This document shows positions 32,743 to 45,669 of a stretch of 64,000 nt of DNA, in pieces. The stretch is from Parastagonospora avenae f. sp. tritici 18332-5 (taxonomy: Eukaryota > Ascomycota > Dothideomycetes > Pleosporales > Phaeosphaeriaceae): NCBI GenBank assembly GCA_022559985.1, contig JAFJTR010000059.1, positions 62,001-126,000 on the forward strand, given 5' to 3'. A program made the position numbers and the translations under genes. Below the pieces are notes generated by a model. It was not told the DNA's origin and searched no databases. It worked only from the letters and a program-made list of their open reading frames with translations. Position 1 is the first letter of the stretch, and each line of letters opens with the position of its first letter.

Positions 32743-35700
32743 AGCTGTGGAGGTAAGCTGTAGTTAAGACTCTCGCAAGCAAGATGTTGCGCCGGAGTGG
32801 CGGGGACATAGCTGCAGCAGGTGAGAGGAGGCGATACTTGAAGTGAGTAGAAGATATCCGCCAAGACACACTGGCGCCGTACAAATAGTTCTCGAGGAAG
32901 GAGCAGAGGAAAGAGCAGTAAATGCTAAAGAGCCCGCGATGGCGTCATCATTTCCCACCTGTACGAAGAAGTAAATGCTTTTACTCTCTTGAGCTGCCAC
33001 GTGATTCTCTAGGACGGCTCTGAAGGTGGCATCCTCAACCGGCACTTCCCCATGCTTCACTGAACTTTCGTATATGACTGAAATTTCATACATAACACCC
33101 GCTCTCACCTCAATGATGCGGCTACGCGGTACCAGCGTTTTCTCCTGGGGTGTTTATCGACACAGTCGCCGTGTTGAGCTATCAAAACATGGACATACCC
33201 TTCAACGGTGTACACGCTATTGTCAGGCCCTAGTCTCGTTAATAGCATGCTGCGTCCGATCATGTTGGAGAACTCGCATCCGTCACAAGTAAGTGACATT
33301 GAATGTGAATGCCAATGCAGTCTTGAGGTTGGAGCTTCTTTCACTATTGCGGCAAGCAACAAATCACTGAGCTCTCTATTTAATGGATTTAGATGAAGTC
33401 TTCTCTTTTCGCAGTATGTCGTAGAGTGAGCAAAGCGACTCCTGCTACATATATGGCCAACTAAACAGACAAGTGTAACTGTTGAGGTTCAGCCAACACA
33501 GGATTGCGAAGTGAAGTCCTAACTAGGCGTCTGTCAACGGAATGCCTTGCTACATGTACACTACATGACTTTACCGGATGCGAGCTACCTCCCGGATCGT
33601 CATCTCCAAAGAGAAATTACGTCGTTCGCCACACATGTTCGACTTGAACACGATGTGTCCACATCACCACCAAGTGGATTACTGATAAGCCGACCCACCC
33701 ACGATCTCCTTCCACTGCGCTGAATTCCGACGAGACATCATACCAGACCTCACCCAAGCCTTCAGTCGCAGCCATATGAGACATGTGCAAAAGCATTCCA
33801 AAGATAGCCCACCATCGTACTTACTCGCAACAACCCTTTCCCCACAACGCTCTTCACCGATAATTCATGTTTTGTCCATGCAACTTTCTAACATCTCGAT
33901 ACCGACACACAGGAATGCCTCGTTTCACCTGCGCGCAGACACACCGACTTACCCACACCACCCTACAGTACAATCCACCCCTTCTCCCCACCCGCCCCTA
34001 CACGCACATCCAGACCTCACCTTGCATAAACCCTCTACTCTGCAAGTTCTAGAAAACCACGTCCCCACTCCAAGCCCGCCATCAAGCTTGACAGCGCGCA
34101 CAGCCTCATCCCTCCCCCCTTACGTCTCGAGACGACGTTTCACCTCCCCTCTCCACCTTCGCCGCTCGGAAAGTGGATTCCGCGCGCACCGTTTTCTGCC
34201 AGCGGGCGTGGGCTCCACCGCGACATGTACATGTTGCGCAATGTGATGTGCAGCCAGGCCAGGGCAGGCGGGCGCGTGTCATGCGCGCGCAAGGCGGCGA
34301 GACGCTACGACTCGGTCACACGATTATGCTGGGCAGGGCAAGTGACTCGGTGCACATGTTGGTTCAAGCAAACTGGGGGATGCGAGACTTGCAGGCAGGT
34401 TGGGTCGGATGAAGTACTCCGATGGCGGTGTGGGTTGGTGTTGGGATTTCTTGTCTTGCTTACTGCGCGCTCTTTGATCTTGGATATCGTACCGAGGACT
34501 AATGTAAGCAGTAACCTTATCACTAAACGGCCTGACTGCAGCACTAGTGATAGGAAGGAGAGAATGGCATGTGAAAATCCCACCCATGTCCCCATCTCGA
34601 TCCCATCACACGTGCGAAAAATCGCGGGCAGGAACACACACACACATACACACAGCAGTCAAGCAAGCATCCAGAAGCAGCCAAGCTCACAAATTGCTCC
34701 GCAGATAAATATGTGGCCCGTTCGCAGAAGCGCGCGCTCCTGCAGGGATCCTTGCGTCGACCCTGCTTGCAAATGGATCAGTCATGTCTGTGCGCAATGT
34801 TCGTTTCACATGCCAGAGTTTTTCCGTAAGGTATTTTGCTGAGCCTCGGGATTCTTGCCAAAACCATGCGGCTCGTCGATATTGCGTCGAAGGCGCTAGT
34901 GTGGTATAGCTCGCGCGATGGCAAAGTTGATGCATGATGGAAAGCTGGTTTGTAGGAATTTATTGAATTCGACCATGGCAAATTTGTGCAATGCGTGTGT
35001 CCTGATCTGTGCATTATTGATTCATGTTTCAAGGCTGAAGATCTGCAGTGAACGATGTCGCCTCGATATAGTATGTCATCGGCTTCATAGACGACTGGAC
35101 GGACGAAAGCTTGGGTGCGGAGCGATTGACATATGACGTGCGTACAAAGTTACAAGTAGCGTGTAACGGGCCCTTAATCGTTTCGCATTATGGAATTCAG
35201 CCACTAGTCACGCTTGAGCATCTTGTCGTGTCGTCGCACGTGTATTATAGCGCCTCTCAAACGGTGAAAAGGTGGAGAGACGGGCGGCTCGCTTGGAAGT
35301 ATCTAAAGTCTAATAAATTAAAGAGCGCCCGAGAACGTGGGGGCGTGTTGACGGTGTGTACATATTGTGCATCTTTTTTATGTATAACGAGCATAAGCTA
35401 TTGCGCAGAAAGTTGCAACAACAGGAATATGTACGCTTGGAAGTATTGGCACATGCAGTGCGCTGGTAGTAGTGTACAGACGGATGAACTACGGCCTCGT
35501 TGGGTATCCCTGTCAGGATCCTTGAAGCGCCTGAAGGCTGGCCGCGTTGACGAATCCGAAAACCAGGATCAATATCGAATGGCACTGCCCTTGGTGGACA
35601 GTTGCTGCAGCAGTCATTGAAGGAACCCATGGAGACGATAGCGATGTTGTGGGCCACGTCGAATGCAAGTCTGCGCGGAAAAAAAAATGTGGATAGATAA

Positions 35701-36131
35701 CAGCATTGGCGATTATTGCATGGTCGATATGGTAGACCGAGTAACGTTACAATAGTAGTTAGACCATACCAGATGGCGTGCGATATTCCATGACCGTCAT
35801 GCCGTCGTTACCGCCTCTATAGCGAGGCGGGATAAAAGTACATTGGCGCTGCTCAGGGCTGCCTGCAAAGATTGTGTCTCAACCGCCGGCATGTGACCTT
35901 CAACTCTGCGCGAATCTTGTTGCCGAGCATATGAGTGAGGCTACCATCTGTAGTGGGAGATTCGAAAGTGATTGGTGGTCCGATTTTTCAACATGCCTTG
36001 CCTGCCTTCGAACGATGGTGTGACGAAGCTTGTGCGGTACCACTCTGACGAGTGCTCTCTGGATATGACTCCCTGGGGCATTTCGACCATCTTCAGCATG
36101 TGATGCTTAGAAATATTCCGTGTCGAAGTAT
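32743..36131. other. Long gene-poor stretch
   Basis: About 3.4 kb without a supportable gene. Fragments on the - strand at 32764-33362 and + frames at 33776-34246 and 35111-35620 lack family features and introns. A CA-rich run lies near 34638-34660. I see no transposon ends. Confidence 0.35.
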
Positions 36132-39100
36132 TCAACGTGCCCTTTTGTACATTTGTTGCTCAGGCATGGATGTGCTTCCGTGATCCCATCTACGCTTTAA
36201 ACCATCCGAGAACGAACTGGCAACTACTTCTTGCCACATGGAAGGAGTGACGTATGAAGGATTCGTGCTCGGATAACCAGAGGATGGAGGCAGCTGGCTG
36301 GGTGCAACTTGCATTACGTTCGCTTGAGGCGAGGTGCTTGGGAGATGATAGTTTGATTGTGGTGTATCCTGCGCGCGCAAGTCGAAATTGCTGCCTGGAG
36401 GTCCTGGTCTTAGCGGCGGGGATGACTGAGAAGAAGCGCTGGGGGGAGGCGTACCAAAGGCCACATTCCACTGACTGTGTCTTGTTAGTGCTTGTAATGA
36501 ATATCGCTGTGGGGTGTACATACTCGAAGATGCGTTGTGGATTCCACTGGGCAGTCTCCTGCAGTTGCATACCGGCGGCTGACTGGGGTGCACGTTGACC
36601 GGATGCCATCATGACCAGAGACTGGGCTGCGGGAGAGTCAGCCTTCGCATCTCGGTCGGAAGCCGAGATTGGTGGGGTGATGGGATGTGCATGGTAGTTG
36701 ACCTGACCTGGCTGTTCCAATGGCGATGCTTGGCTCGGGTGGCGAGACCGATATGAACCATGATTACTCAAAGGACTGGATTGTGGAGCCACCTGAGGGC
36801 TTCCGAAAGGAAATGTTGGCTTCATTTCGAATGGTTTGCTGATGTCGGCAGAAAACGCCTGGCGGAGACTGTTGACCTGCTGTTGCATCTCCGGCATGGG
36901 AAAGTGTGGCCCACAGGTTTCGAGAATGCGCATATGTCGTACAAAGAACTCCCTGGCATCGCCATGGATGTCGGGATCGGGGCAGGTGATGGCGACCTGT
37001 CACGTCAGTACTTGGCATTGGTGATGATGAAGGGCAGCTTACCAAGTGTAGCATGGTGCATGTAAGCACAGCGTAGATGTGGAAGCTGATACCTCTGAGC
37101 ATACAAAGCAGCCCTGGCATGCCGTACGTCTTGAGTATGCTTTCTTGGAGCTTGCACATTGTCTTTGCCGCCGAATAACAAGTCATCATATGCTGCTTCC
37201 AAGTTCCATCGTAGTTCTCCGACACCGCGTGCAGCTGGGGACGGAAGTGCATGACGATCGACAGGAAGTGGTAGCAATGCATGTTTGCAATCATGTGGGA
37301 TGGAATCCAGGGTGCCGTGCCATCTTGCGGGTACACGATCTGCATATCATCCGGTACTTCTCGTAGCCATACCGAGAAATCTGCGTTGTGGCTCAGGAAG
37401 GCAGGACTCATAGCCCAGTCGGCACTCTTCTTCCTCAACCTGCCATACAAGGACGCTGATTGATAGACATTCTTGGCAACGCGAGTGTATTGAACAAATT
37501 GGCGAGCAATCTGGAACTCTGTGGCATCTTGGCCAGGGACCGGCCTCGGCATGTCGTAGTCCACAGTCTCAGGATCGACTGAATAGTCATACCGTCCTGT
37601 GCATGGTTTTAGTGCTGTCAAAAAGAAGAGGGCATTAAACCAACCTTGAGGACCTCCGATCATGGCCTCGAAAATAAGACACATCTGCCACACCCTAGTC
37701 TTAGCGATGCAGTCATGGGCCGTTGAACCACAAGATTTTCCCATGCGGTGCGTGTCGTAGTGATCGTGCAGTTCCAGGTCCTTTGCCATCGCAACAAGCC
37801 CGACCGTGGCCATCCAGGAACGCCAGAAGTACCCTCGCTTTGGCGAAGCCTCTCGTGCTTTCAACAGCAGCACCATGGCTTGCATGGTGCTCAGTCGCGA
37901 AACGTCCTTGAAGCTCTCCTCATGCTCTGCACATCGTTAGTACGTCCTGAGAAAGGAGCTGCCAAATCACTGACTCGTTGCTAGTGCTAGCCATTTGCTG
38001 CCCTCTTCGATGTCACCCATCATCAACGTCGAGCATGCGAAGATTGCCTCGAGCATCAAAGGCGAGATCGAGTCGCGCGCGCTCTGCCATTGTTGATAAA
38101 AGTAAGCCTTGTTGATGACCGGGCAATATGGATGGATGTTGGTGAAGAAATAGTCAAAGTACTGTAGTGCTTGCTCCTCGGCGGGCATCATCTCCGGGGG
38201 GACGCGAACGGTGTGATCCAAGCTGACTGACGCAGGCAGTTGCACTTCGTACTCTTCCTGCGCCGGTGTTTCCGCCAAGGCTTTCTTCATGTTAGTGATA
38301 TATGGTGCTGTGGTAGTTAGCGCTAGAAGCCCCCACAAGCCGAGGCTTTTTGCTCACCGATTGCCGTGTGGTCGATCTTCAGCTCGCCCAGCGCATCCGT
38401 GATGCTCGACACCGAGTCGCTGCGCCAGTTGGGCTCCGATTCTGGTGGGGTCATCGTCATCGCCGGCGGCGGTGCTGAGGACTGCGAGTACGCCTGCGAT
38501 GCAGGATAGCCCATGCTTTGCTGGACAACCTGAGGCTGCGACATGGACTGATACTGGAGAGACTCTTGCGACTGTTGGTTGGCATATGGCGAGGTCTGGT
38601 ACATGGCAGAGACAGGCGTTGGTATCGAAGGGGGCATTTGGTGGTGCATGCCGTGTGACATGGACGAGTGGGACTGGTAGTCGTGCTGAGACGGGTCGTC
38701 AGGCGAGCCATATTGAATTGGCTTCGATTCAATTTCGTACTCTTGCGAGCCGTTAAAGTCCTTGTCGTAGCTGACAGTCGGCGGCACGCAGTTGAGCTTG
38801 AGACGTATGCAAGCTGCGCAAGGCCATGCGTTCGTTGTTGCAGCATCACATTTAATCTTGCGTCGGCGGCAACCTTCACACGCTCTCATTACTGCCCAAC
38901 GTTAGCATTGCATGCGAAGCTGGACAGCTACTTTCAGCATCATGCTTGCGTACCTTTCAGTCGCTTGTGCCTGTTATGTTCATCCACAAATACATAGTCT
39001 GCATAACACATTTAGCCGCCAATTCGCTGATCGCGCAGTGTAGTGAAGACTCACTGCGCTGGTTCTCGCGCGGTGCCAGTGTTGGCGGCGCGAACGTGAA

Positions 39101-39157
39101 GCTCTGCATCTGCGCCGTCTGGGGCAACAGTGGCCGTCCAGTGGTCTCGGTGGGCAT
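36132..39157 (-). CDS. Zn(II)2Cys6 fungal-specific transcription factor, eight exons
   Basis: Exons are 39157-39055, 38998-38954, 38891-38358, 38307-37975, 37926-37645, 37596-37043, 36996-36524 and 36474-36132. The seven introns (46-62 nt) all keep phase and give 888 residues. A 45-nt exon encodes most of a conserved basic segment (YVFVDEHNRHKRLK) directly before the zinc cluster (RACEGCRRRKIKC, then CAAC and LKLNC), with Cys at 54, 57, 64, 74, 77 and 84. The gap after the third Cys is nine residues, longer than usual. A Gln/Pro/Ser-rich linker leads to a fungal transcription factor domain (YFDYFFTNIHPYCPVINKAYF; RGYFWRSWMATVGLVAMAKDL). The C-terminus is Pro/Gln-rich and ends YKRAR. Target genes unknown. 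Confidence 0.9.
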
Positions 39158-42100
39158 ATCAAATCTTAGGTAGCAAGCCCTTGCGGGAGGGCAGCGCGAG
39201 GCTGAATGGCGGTGGTGGTTGCAATGCGCGGCGGGGTCGTCGGCTGTCCGCTAGAATGGTGAGGTTGTGGGCGGATGTCGGGCGGGCAACCAATTGCAGC
39301 AGTGGGCGGGCAGCGGTCCAGATTCGCGTGGTTCTTTGATGGCCGGAAGAACGTTCAAACTGGTCCAGAGGTCGGCCAAAGGTGCAAAGAGGCCGCAATA
39401 GTGCTAATGTACAGTTCTACGATCAGAAGGAAATCTCCGCAGAGCCGGGTGACGATGGATTATACGGCGGCAGATCTAGGCGCATAGGATTGGTAGGTGG
39501 AGACAACGTCTGGCATGCCGGGGGGGCTTCGAGGACGCACAGGGGCGGGCTCGCAGCGTGGCTCCCGCGTGCAGCAGTGGCGTCGCGGTATGGGCCTCCT
39601 GGGGGTGTCGTGAATGTCGTATGCCTGGTCGGCTCGTGTGTATGAAGGGGTCAGGGTGCGAGGGGTAGACGAGACGAGTACACTTGCAGAAGCGGAACCA
39701 GCAGCCGCACGGCACAAATATCTGGCTAGCCTGTGGTAAAAGACCCAAGCGCGTGAGTGCCCGCCTTCGAGATGCAGCCAGTGCTGGAAACTGCCGTGCT
39801 TGTGGGGGGAGACGGGTGCTAGGCTGCAGGGGGTCGGAGTCTGCTTGGCCGACGTGAATCGTACAGGAGTGGATGTGGTGGATGTTCGAATGCTACCGTC
39901 TCGCGCGATCGACTCGACGTTGCTGCTATTATAGATGGGCGGGGGGGCGATAGTCTGACAGCTGAGATGCATTGTCGCACCGGCGCCGCTCTCATCAGCA
40001 CACCCGTGCAAATCTTTCCACCGGGGGTTTTGTTCAACACTCTGCAACAGAGCCAGTGGCGGCTGCCTTGGTTGGGTGTTCTGTAAGAGAACTTTGATAG
40101 CCTCGCCGCCCGCCCGTTAGACGTCTCAGAGCAGCGGGTGTCAAGCGCTGTCTGTGATAGGGCTGGATGGCGTCAAACGTGCTAGCAAACCCTGCACCGC
40201 TATGCAGCTGGTTGGTGCCTCTCGTCTCTAATAATTGCAACAGGTGCCTGAATGTCAATGCAAAATGGCGTTAGGGACATTTAGATCATCTGCACATGGA
40301 CTTGATGATCCAAGGAAACAGTCGCCCACAGGTTGGTGGGTCCTGTTTCCAGAAAATGCGTCGTAAATAGCACAGATGAGGTATTATGCCGTACCCAGCT
40401 CATATTACCAGCGTGATGCACACAGCTAGGCATCGAAAGGGGTGGAAACATTCTGGAAAGCCGTTGCACAACGACGAAGGATCCAGGAGCCCGATGAAGC
40501 GCGCCTATTCGCAGTCTTGCAAGCCTGACACACTTTGACGTAGGACCAAGGGCACTAAAAGGCGCACCAACGCTCTTCAGTTTGAGACCGCATCTGTCTT
40601 AGGAGTACACGGTGATGTGTACCATGTGTGTCGGCGGGCACTCCATGGCCACACATTCGACTCTGGCGACACAAGCATGTTCCCGGGTTGGGCATGAAGA
40701 TGAGTATGCCCGTGTTGCGCCGTGGGCGTTGGCTAAGCCGTTCAGTCTGCTAGCAAGTTGCCTCGGTGGATTGATTCGTGCATTAGCTCGTAGACGAAGC
40801 CATAAAAAGCAGGGCTTCGACGACAGGCGCAGCTCCAAGGTTGAAGCTTGCATGAAGCAATACTTTGACAACCTCTACATGGCACTGTGCAATGAATTTG
40901 CCTGGCGCAAGGAAATTGTGGCAGTTGGCACGGATAGCCTGCATCGCGCTGCATGATTAGGACACGAGTGTAATAACTGCCCCGCCGCACCGGATCACAG
41001 AGAACGCTTCTCGAATCCCGAGATCATGGGTCGTGTCCATTTTGCTCCCGCACGCGACAATGCGGTTGGCCGATTAGCGTAGCGTGCAACTGTGCCACTG
41101 GCTGACCACTATGCTTACCAGCAGCACCGATGCGGTCGCAAGAGAAGAGGTCCACGGCGAGACCGGCAACGAAGACGCAGATTCAAACTTTGAACTCGAC
41201 ATATCTCTCAATCTTGCTTCCTGCGCGCGCAGGCCGTGTCATCTCGAATTGATAGCGATACAGTACCTAATCGGCTGCTCCCGCCGCAGCAAGGCATGAC
41301 GAAATGTTCGAATTGCTTCGGCAAATCAGAGAACCAACCACAGCAGCCTGACCAATTCCGAGTTCCTGGGCAGGGGCGTCGGCGTTGCCGTGTTCCTGCG
41401 CATCCGCAGGGTAGTTCGTTGCGGTGATCAGCTGTGATAAAGTCGAATCTCCCAGTGTCCCGTCAGAGAAGCTCTGCAACTCCATTGGACCGACGTTGGA
41501 GTCGTAGAAGACACGGACGGGCTTCGATGCAATGTTCTACCGCTACGTGCGTACAGCAGTAGCGTCGGCGTCGCATCATGCCGCCATAGGGCAGCTTGGC
41601 AACGCCCTATCCCAAGAAGTGCTTGCCCAGCATCGACACAGTTGCTCCAAGCTAGCGTTGCGCGCGCTGCACCAAGTTGCTGTAGTGTCGATGCGCACCA
41701 AAGAGGCCAGCGAGCGACATTCTCGGGAACGTACGTCCCGCGTCAGCCGCATGTCGGCGACCAGCGCGTCAGGCTGGCGGGTGACAAGATTGTGCTGCTA
41801 CAGGTAGCGAGCTGGATGACTTGCAGGAGGTTCCTGATACTCCAAGGGGCCGCTAGCAAGGCATGGATGCCTCAAGGAACGAAGCAACCCCACAGAGCGA
41901 CGTCCCCTGCTGACAGCGGATAATCATTCGGGAGATTATTAGGAACGCGATTGCTAAGGGCAACTCATCCGGAGCCGTCGGCGGCGCAGCAGCAGCGTCC
42001 AATCGCCGCGGCAAGCTGACATGCAGTGCATGGGTGTGGGGAGTGGTGAGCGCGGTGATGACGGTTGGTCACCTGGTGGTGGTGGTGCAGGATGACGATC

Positions 42101-42250
42101 ACTTCATGGAGGGGCGCCAAGCCTATATTTTTTAGAAGGAGTCGCCCACTGCACCCGCACCCTCCCCTCTGTAACGGGCAGCTGCGACGACCACCTTCAC
42201 TGTCACCGACCTCCAGGGCTGCATCTGACTCGGCACGTGTCCACGACGCC
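39158..42250. other. Long intergenic region, no supported gene
   Basis: About 3.1 kb between two genes with their starts facing outward. The first kilobase is probably the promoter/5' UTR of the large regulator. A - strand ORF at 41267-41485 has a true ATG but no recognisable family. I see nothing else to report. Confidence 0.35.
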
Positions 42251-42927
42251 ATGGACGACAAGGATAATGCAAACCCGACCATCCTAAACCCCTCTGATCT
42301 CCCTTCCCGCCGCAGCGAGACAACGGTGAAGCGACGTGACAACGGCAGCACGGGCCTGTTCGACAACCTGATTCCGCGCTACAACTATCTCAACGACCCG
42401 TTTGAGGAAGCTGTTTCAGCAAGTGATTCTGAAGATGATGGTGATGATGTCGCCGTAGAGAGCATCGACGAGCAGGAAATCTATGGTGCGCCGCCGCTCA
42501 CGTGCCTTCACGTGCCTGCCCTTTCCCGCAGCACCGCTCGCTGACCACGCGCATGACAGACCTCATCTCCACCATCTGTGACCCTGAACATCCTCTCTCG
42601 CTCGGGTCCCTCTCCGTCGTAAATCTGCCGGACATTCACATCCTCCCGCCGACTTCCCCGCTTTCGTCCATCAGCACCGTGGTCGTCGAGATCACGCCGA
42701 CAATTACCCACTGCTCGCTAGCGACCGTCATTGGTCTGGGTGTGCGCGTACGCCTTGAACAGGCCCTGCCGCCACGCTTTCGCGTCGACGTGCGCATAAA
42801 GAAGGGCACCCACAGCACGGACGAGCAGGTGAACAAGCAGCTCGGAGACAAGGAGAGAGTCGCTGCTGCTCTCGAGAATGGCACCTTGATGGGGGTTCTT
42901 CGGAAGATGCTAGAGACGTGCGAATAG
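42251..42927 (+). CDS. CIA2: Cytosolic Fe-S cluster targeting factor, MIP18/Cia2 family
   Basis: Delivers Fe-S clusters to cytosolic and nuclear apoproteins as part of the CIA targeting complex. Exons 42251-42485 and 42560-42927 give 200 residues. The N-terminus is acidic and low-complexity. The intron falls in the conserved IYDLISTICDPEHP start of the MIP18 fold. The reactive Cys lies in TPTITHCSLATVIGLGVRV, and RFRVDVRIKKGTH and VNKQLGDKERVAAALEN complete the domain. The length fits fungal homologs. Phases agree (G|AC). Confidence 0.96.
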
Positions 42928-44544
42928 AGCTCATCGCTTGCTGCTATTTTGACGACTTCTATTCTGATAATAGAGGACTTGTTTGCCGATCAATATTGAT
43001 GGTCCACTACACACGTAATGTTCGTCGTGCACGGCACGGCCTCTGAGAGGCGGCATCTTGATCGGCATTAACGCCGACACTCGTTCTGATATACCTGGAG
43101 TCACCACATATCGGACCTGGATTATTCCTCGCTGTCCACCAAAGCACCCTGTCATCACATCCTTGGTCCCCACCACGCAGTCCCGCCAACCCCTTTCGGA
43201 AGCCGCAAGCATACCCTGGCCCCAGGGACTATTGACTGCGAACATTGAATTATACTTGGAAGTTATAGTCCCTCGGCACCTCGGTTCCACAACAGACGTT
43301 TGGGCGACCGTTTTGCCCTTTCAACGGTGCATCGGAAACCAAGCTGTTGGCATCGGCGCATCGTGGCTAATCTTGCCTTCCGGTCATATGCAGCACGCGC
43401 CGTCTACGTCCCCATGCCGTCGATCAGGAACACACGGTCGGGCATGGTTACCTATCCAGGCTGTTGGCGCGAGCAAAGTCAAAACAGACTACATCAGGTA
43501 CAAACGAACGTTGGAAACTTGGAATAGTCGTGTCGTATGAGATCCGTGACGGTCCGAACGGGGCGGCGGCGGCTTCAAGGAGGTGCGGTATTTGTTTCCC
43601 AGGTTTCAATGCTTGGATTTATTGGTTTAGCCGCAAGTCCACCGTGTCATGTGGTTGGTCGTAGTACAAGCAGAGAAAGCAAGCATCCAAGAGTCGGCAA
43701 TCGGGCTGCGCGTCCGCGTTCGCATGTCACCCAGGGCCCGGTGGTCTTGTTCATCAGGCCTGTGAGGCTATCCACGTCAGCCTGTCGGTGATATTTACAT
43801 AAGCCTTACCAACCCGTCTATGATAGCCGAATATTGACTCCCTGCTACTTCTGGCGATTGCCCTGCAGATCATGCATGCATAGCCGTCCGGTTGGCGATA
43901 CGGTGAATTACGTGCAAGTCTTCGCGAGCCTTCCCGCCTTCGCTACCACATGCCACAACTCGATTCCGCCAATGTGACACCGGTCCGCGTAGCTGCGTCG
44001 ACTAATATTCACGCACGTGGGCTCACTTTCAATGTGGAAGGTGCGCACTTCATCCTCAACAACTTTTCGGTCCGGAAGGTGCTGCTCTTATCGCGCCTTC
44101 CCAATGGACGCGAGAGCAGTAGCACGTGCGAGCGTGTGATACGTCATACGCTGCTGATCACTTTTCGTTTCACTGCGTTGGACGCGTCCATCTGTCTGTA
44201 AACTGTACAAGCTGTGTAAGTAGGTATGGATAGACTGCATGTGTGATCTAAAGGTGCTACTCATCACGTGCGAGGCTATCGTCAATGACTGAACATCCAG
44301 CTGTAAGTGATGAGTATGCAGATGCACGTGGCAACTCCTACAGAAGCAGAACCCTTCTATAGCTTCGCAAAGGATGCACAGCAAACGTGTCAAACGTAGC
44401 CAGCGCGGTGAACATGCCCTCTTGCCCAACTGTGAAAGACCTAGAGCTAACAAATCAACAACCGTCCCGCTTGATCACTACCTCGCACACTCTGAAATCT
44501 CCTCGCCACATACTTCCACTCTCTCAACCACACCCTACAATACC
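42928..44544. other. Intergenic, nothing recognised
   Basis: No frame here has family features. Several short frames overlap on both strands. Confidence 0.4.
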
Positions 44545-45057
44545 ATGCATCAACCCCAACCCGAAACACACACCGCTCTCCTCAGTACATTTCTCGCCCT
44601 ACTTCTCACCACCTTCGGCATGCCCACCCCAAACCCGAACTCCACCACCCAAACAATCCTCATCTTCCTCGCCATCCTCACCGCAACCCTCACCGCAACC
44701 CTCACTGCAACCCTCACCGCAGCTCACTACATCATCTTCAGCCCCGCAAAGCCAAACAGCGAGGATAAATGGGAGGAGTTCGACTTCAAAGACACGATTC
44801 GGCGCAGGAGAGAGCGTGGCGTTTTGAATGAGGGGAGGTCCGAGGGGGTGTTTGGGTGGGGGGATGAGAGAGCGCTGAGGGGTGAGGAAAGAAGGAAGAG
44901 GGAGGAGCGCAAGGAAGAGAGGCGGAAGAGGGGGGAGCGTAAGATGGAGGTGAGAGCAGCGTTGAAGAGGGATTTTTGGCTGACGAGGGGGCAGATGCTG
45001 GGGGGGAGTAGGGAAGAGAGGGAGGAGATTGAGATGGGCGGCGAGGAGGAGGAGTAG
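44545..45057 (+). CDS. Small membrane protein with charged tail
   Basis: 170 residues from ATG 44545, no intron. Two hydrophobic segments (ALLSTFLALLLTTF; TILIFLAILTA) lead into (TATL)n encoded by a 12-bp repeat, then AAHYIIF. After this, more than 100 residues are extremely charged, Arg/Glu-rich and probably helical. The plan (short N-terminal membrane part, basic/acidic tail) recalls the array at 3.4-9.0 kb, but I cannot align specific residues, so membership is tentative. Function unknown. Confidence 0.45.
   Translation: MHQPQPETHTALLSTFLALLLTTFGMPTPNPNSTTQTILIFLAILTATLTATLTATLTAAHYIIFSPAKPNSEDKWEEFDFKDTIRRRRERGVLNEGRSEGVFGWGDERALRGEERRKREERKEERRKRGERKMEVRAALKRDFWLTRGQMLGGSREEREEIEMGGEEEE
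44677..44721. repeat. 12-bp minisatellite in coding sequence
   Basis: Three full copies and one partial copy of CTCACCGCAACC, with one C/T change in copy 3. They encode Leu-Thr-Ala-Thr repeats inside the hydrophobic part of the small membrane protein. The unit is a multiple of three and keeps the frame. Confidence 0.9.
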
Positions 45058-45669
45058 GATGGATTGTAAAGAGTATGTCCTGGGGAGGGTGCGTATCGAT
45101 GGTACAGGCTCAATAGCGATGTCATAACAAACTCTGGTGTCATTCAGCAATTTAGATACTTCAAATGACTACAGTGTCGAAGATGTCTTCATATGTAGAT
45201 AGCGCGCATAGAGTGTTGCTCGAGATAAAACTTTTCGGTGCCATATAATTATTCAGACGTGTCATTTTAGCATTCACTCTGGCGAACCGTTTAGCTTGCT
45301 GGGGCTTAGTCGGTCTTGGTGCGCTTCTAGCGCACTCGGGGCTGTTCCCAGGCTTTTACGTGAGCATGAACTTGATCTGTTGACCACTGCGACACGGCGA
45401 CTGCTTACCACGATAGTCCAACTACCGCCGCCTCGATCCTTCGCCCATTGCCACTAGGTGTTGCGACAATTCGCGCGCACTACATCCAGACTCCGAGTAC
45501 TGTTACAGTGCAGCCAAGCTGAGGGCTGTACCGCTTCAAGGTCTTGCCAGTGTCTCGAAAAGCAACGTTCAGCTCTTAGGCCTATTCAGGCTCGTGTGTA
45601 ATACATTCGCTGATCTGTGGTAGCAGTTAGAAGATCAACAGAACGGACTCAAATTACCGCTCTTCGGCC
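45058..45669. other. Intergenic, nothing recognised
   Basis: Upstream of F-box-like copy 2; no supported feature. Confidence 0.4.

Noticed and set aside
32764..33362. Additional gene upstream of F-box-like copy 1
   Set aside because: The two fragments are in different frames, show no recognisable motif, and I could not join them with plausible introns.
39460..40047. Proline-rich - strand ORF upstream of the large regulator
   Set aside because: Low-complexity composition, overlapped by equal-length frames on both strands, and no homologous motif. Probably 5' UTR or promoter.
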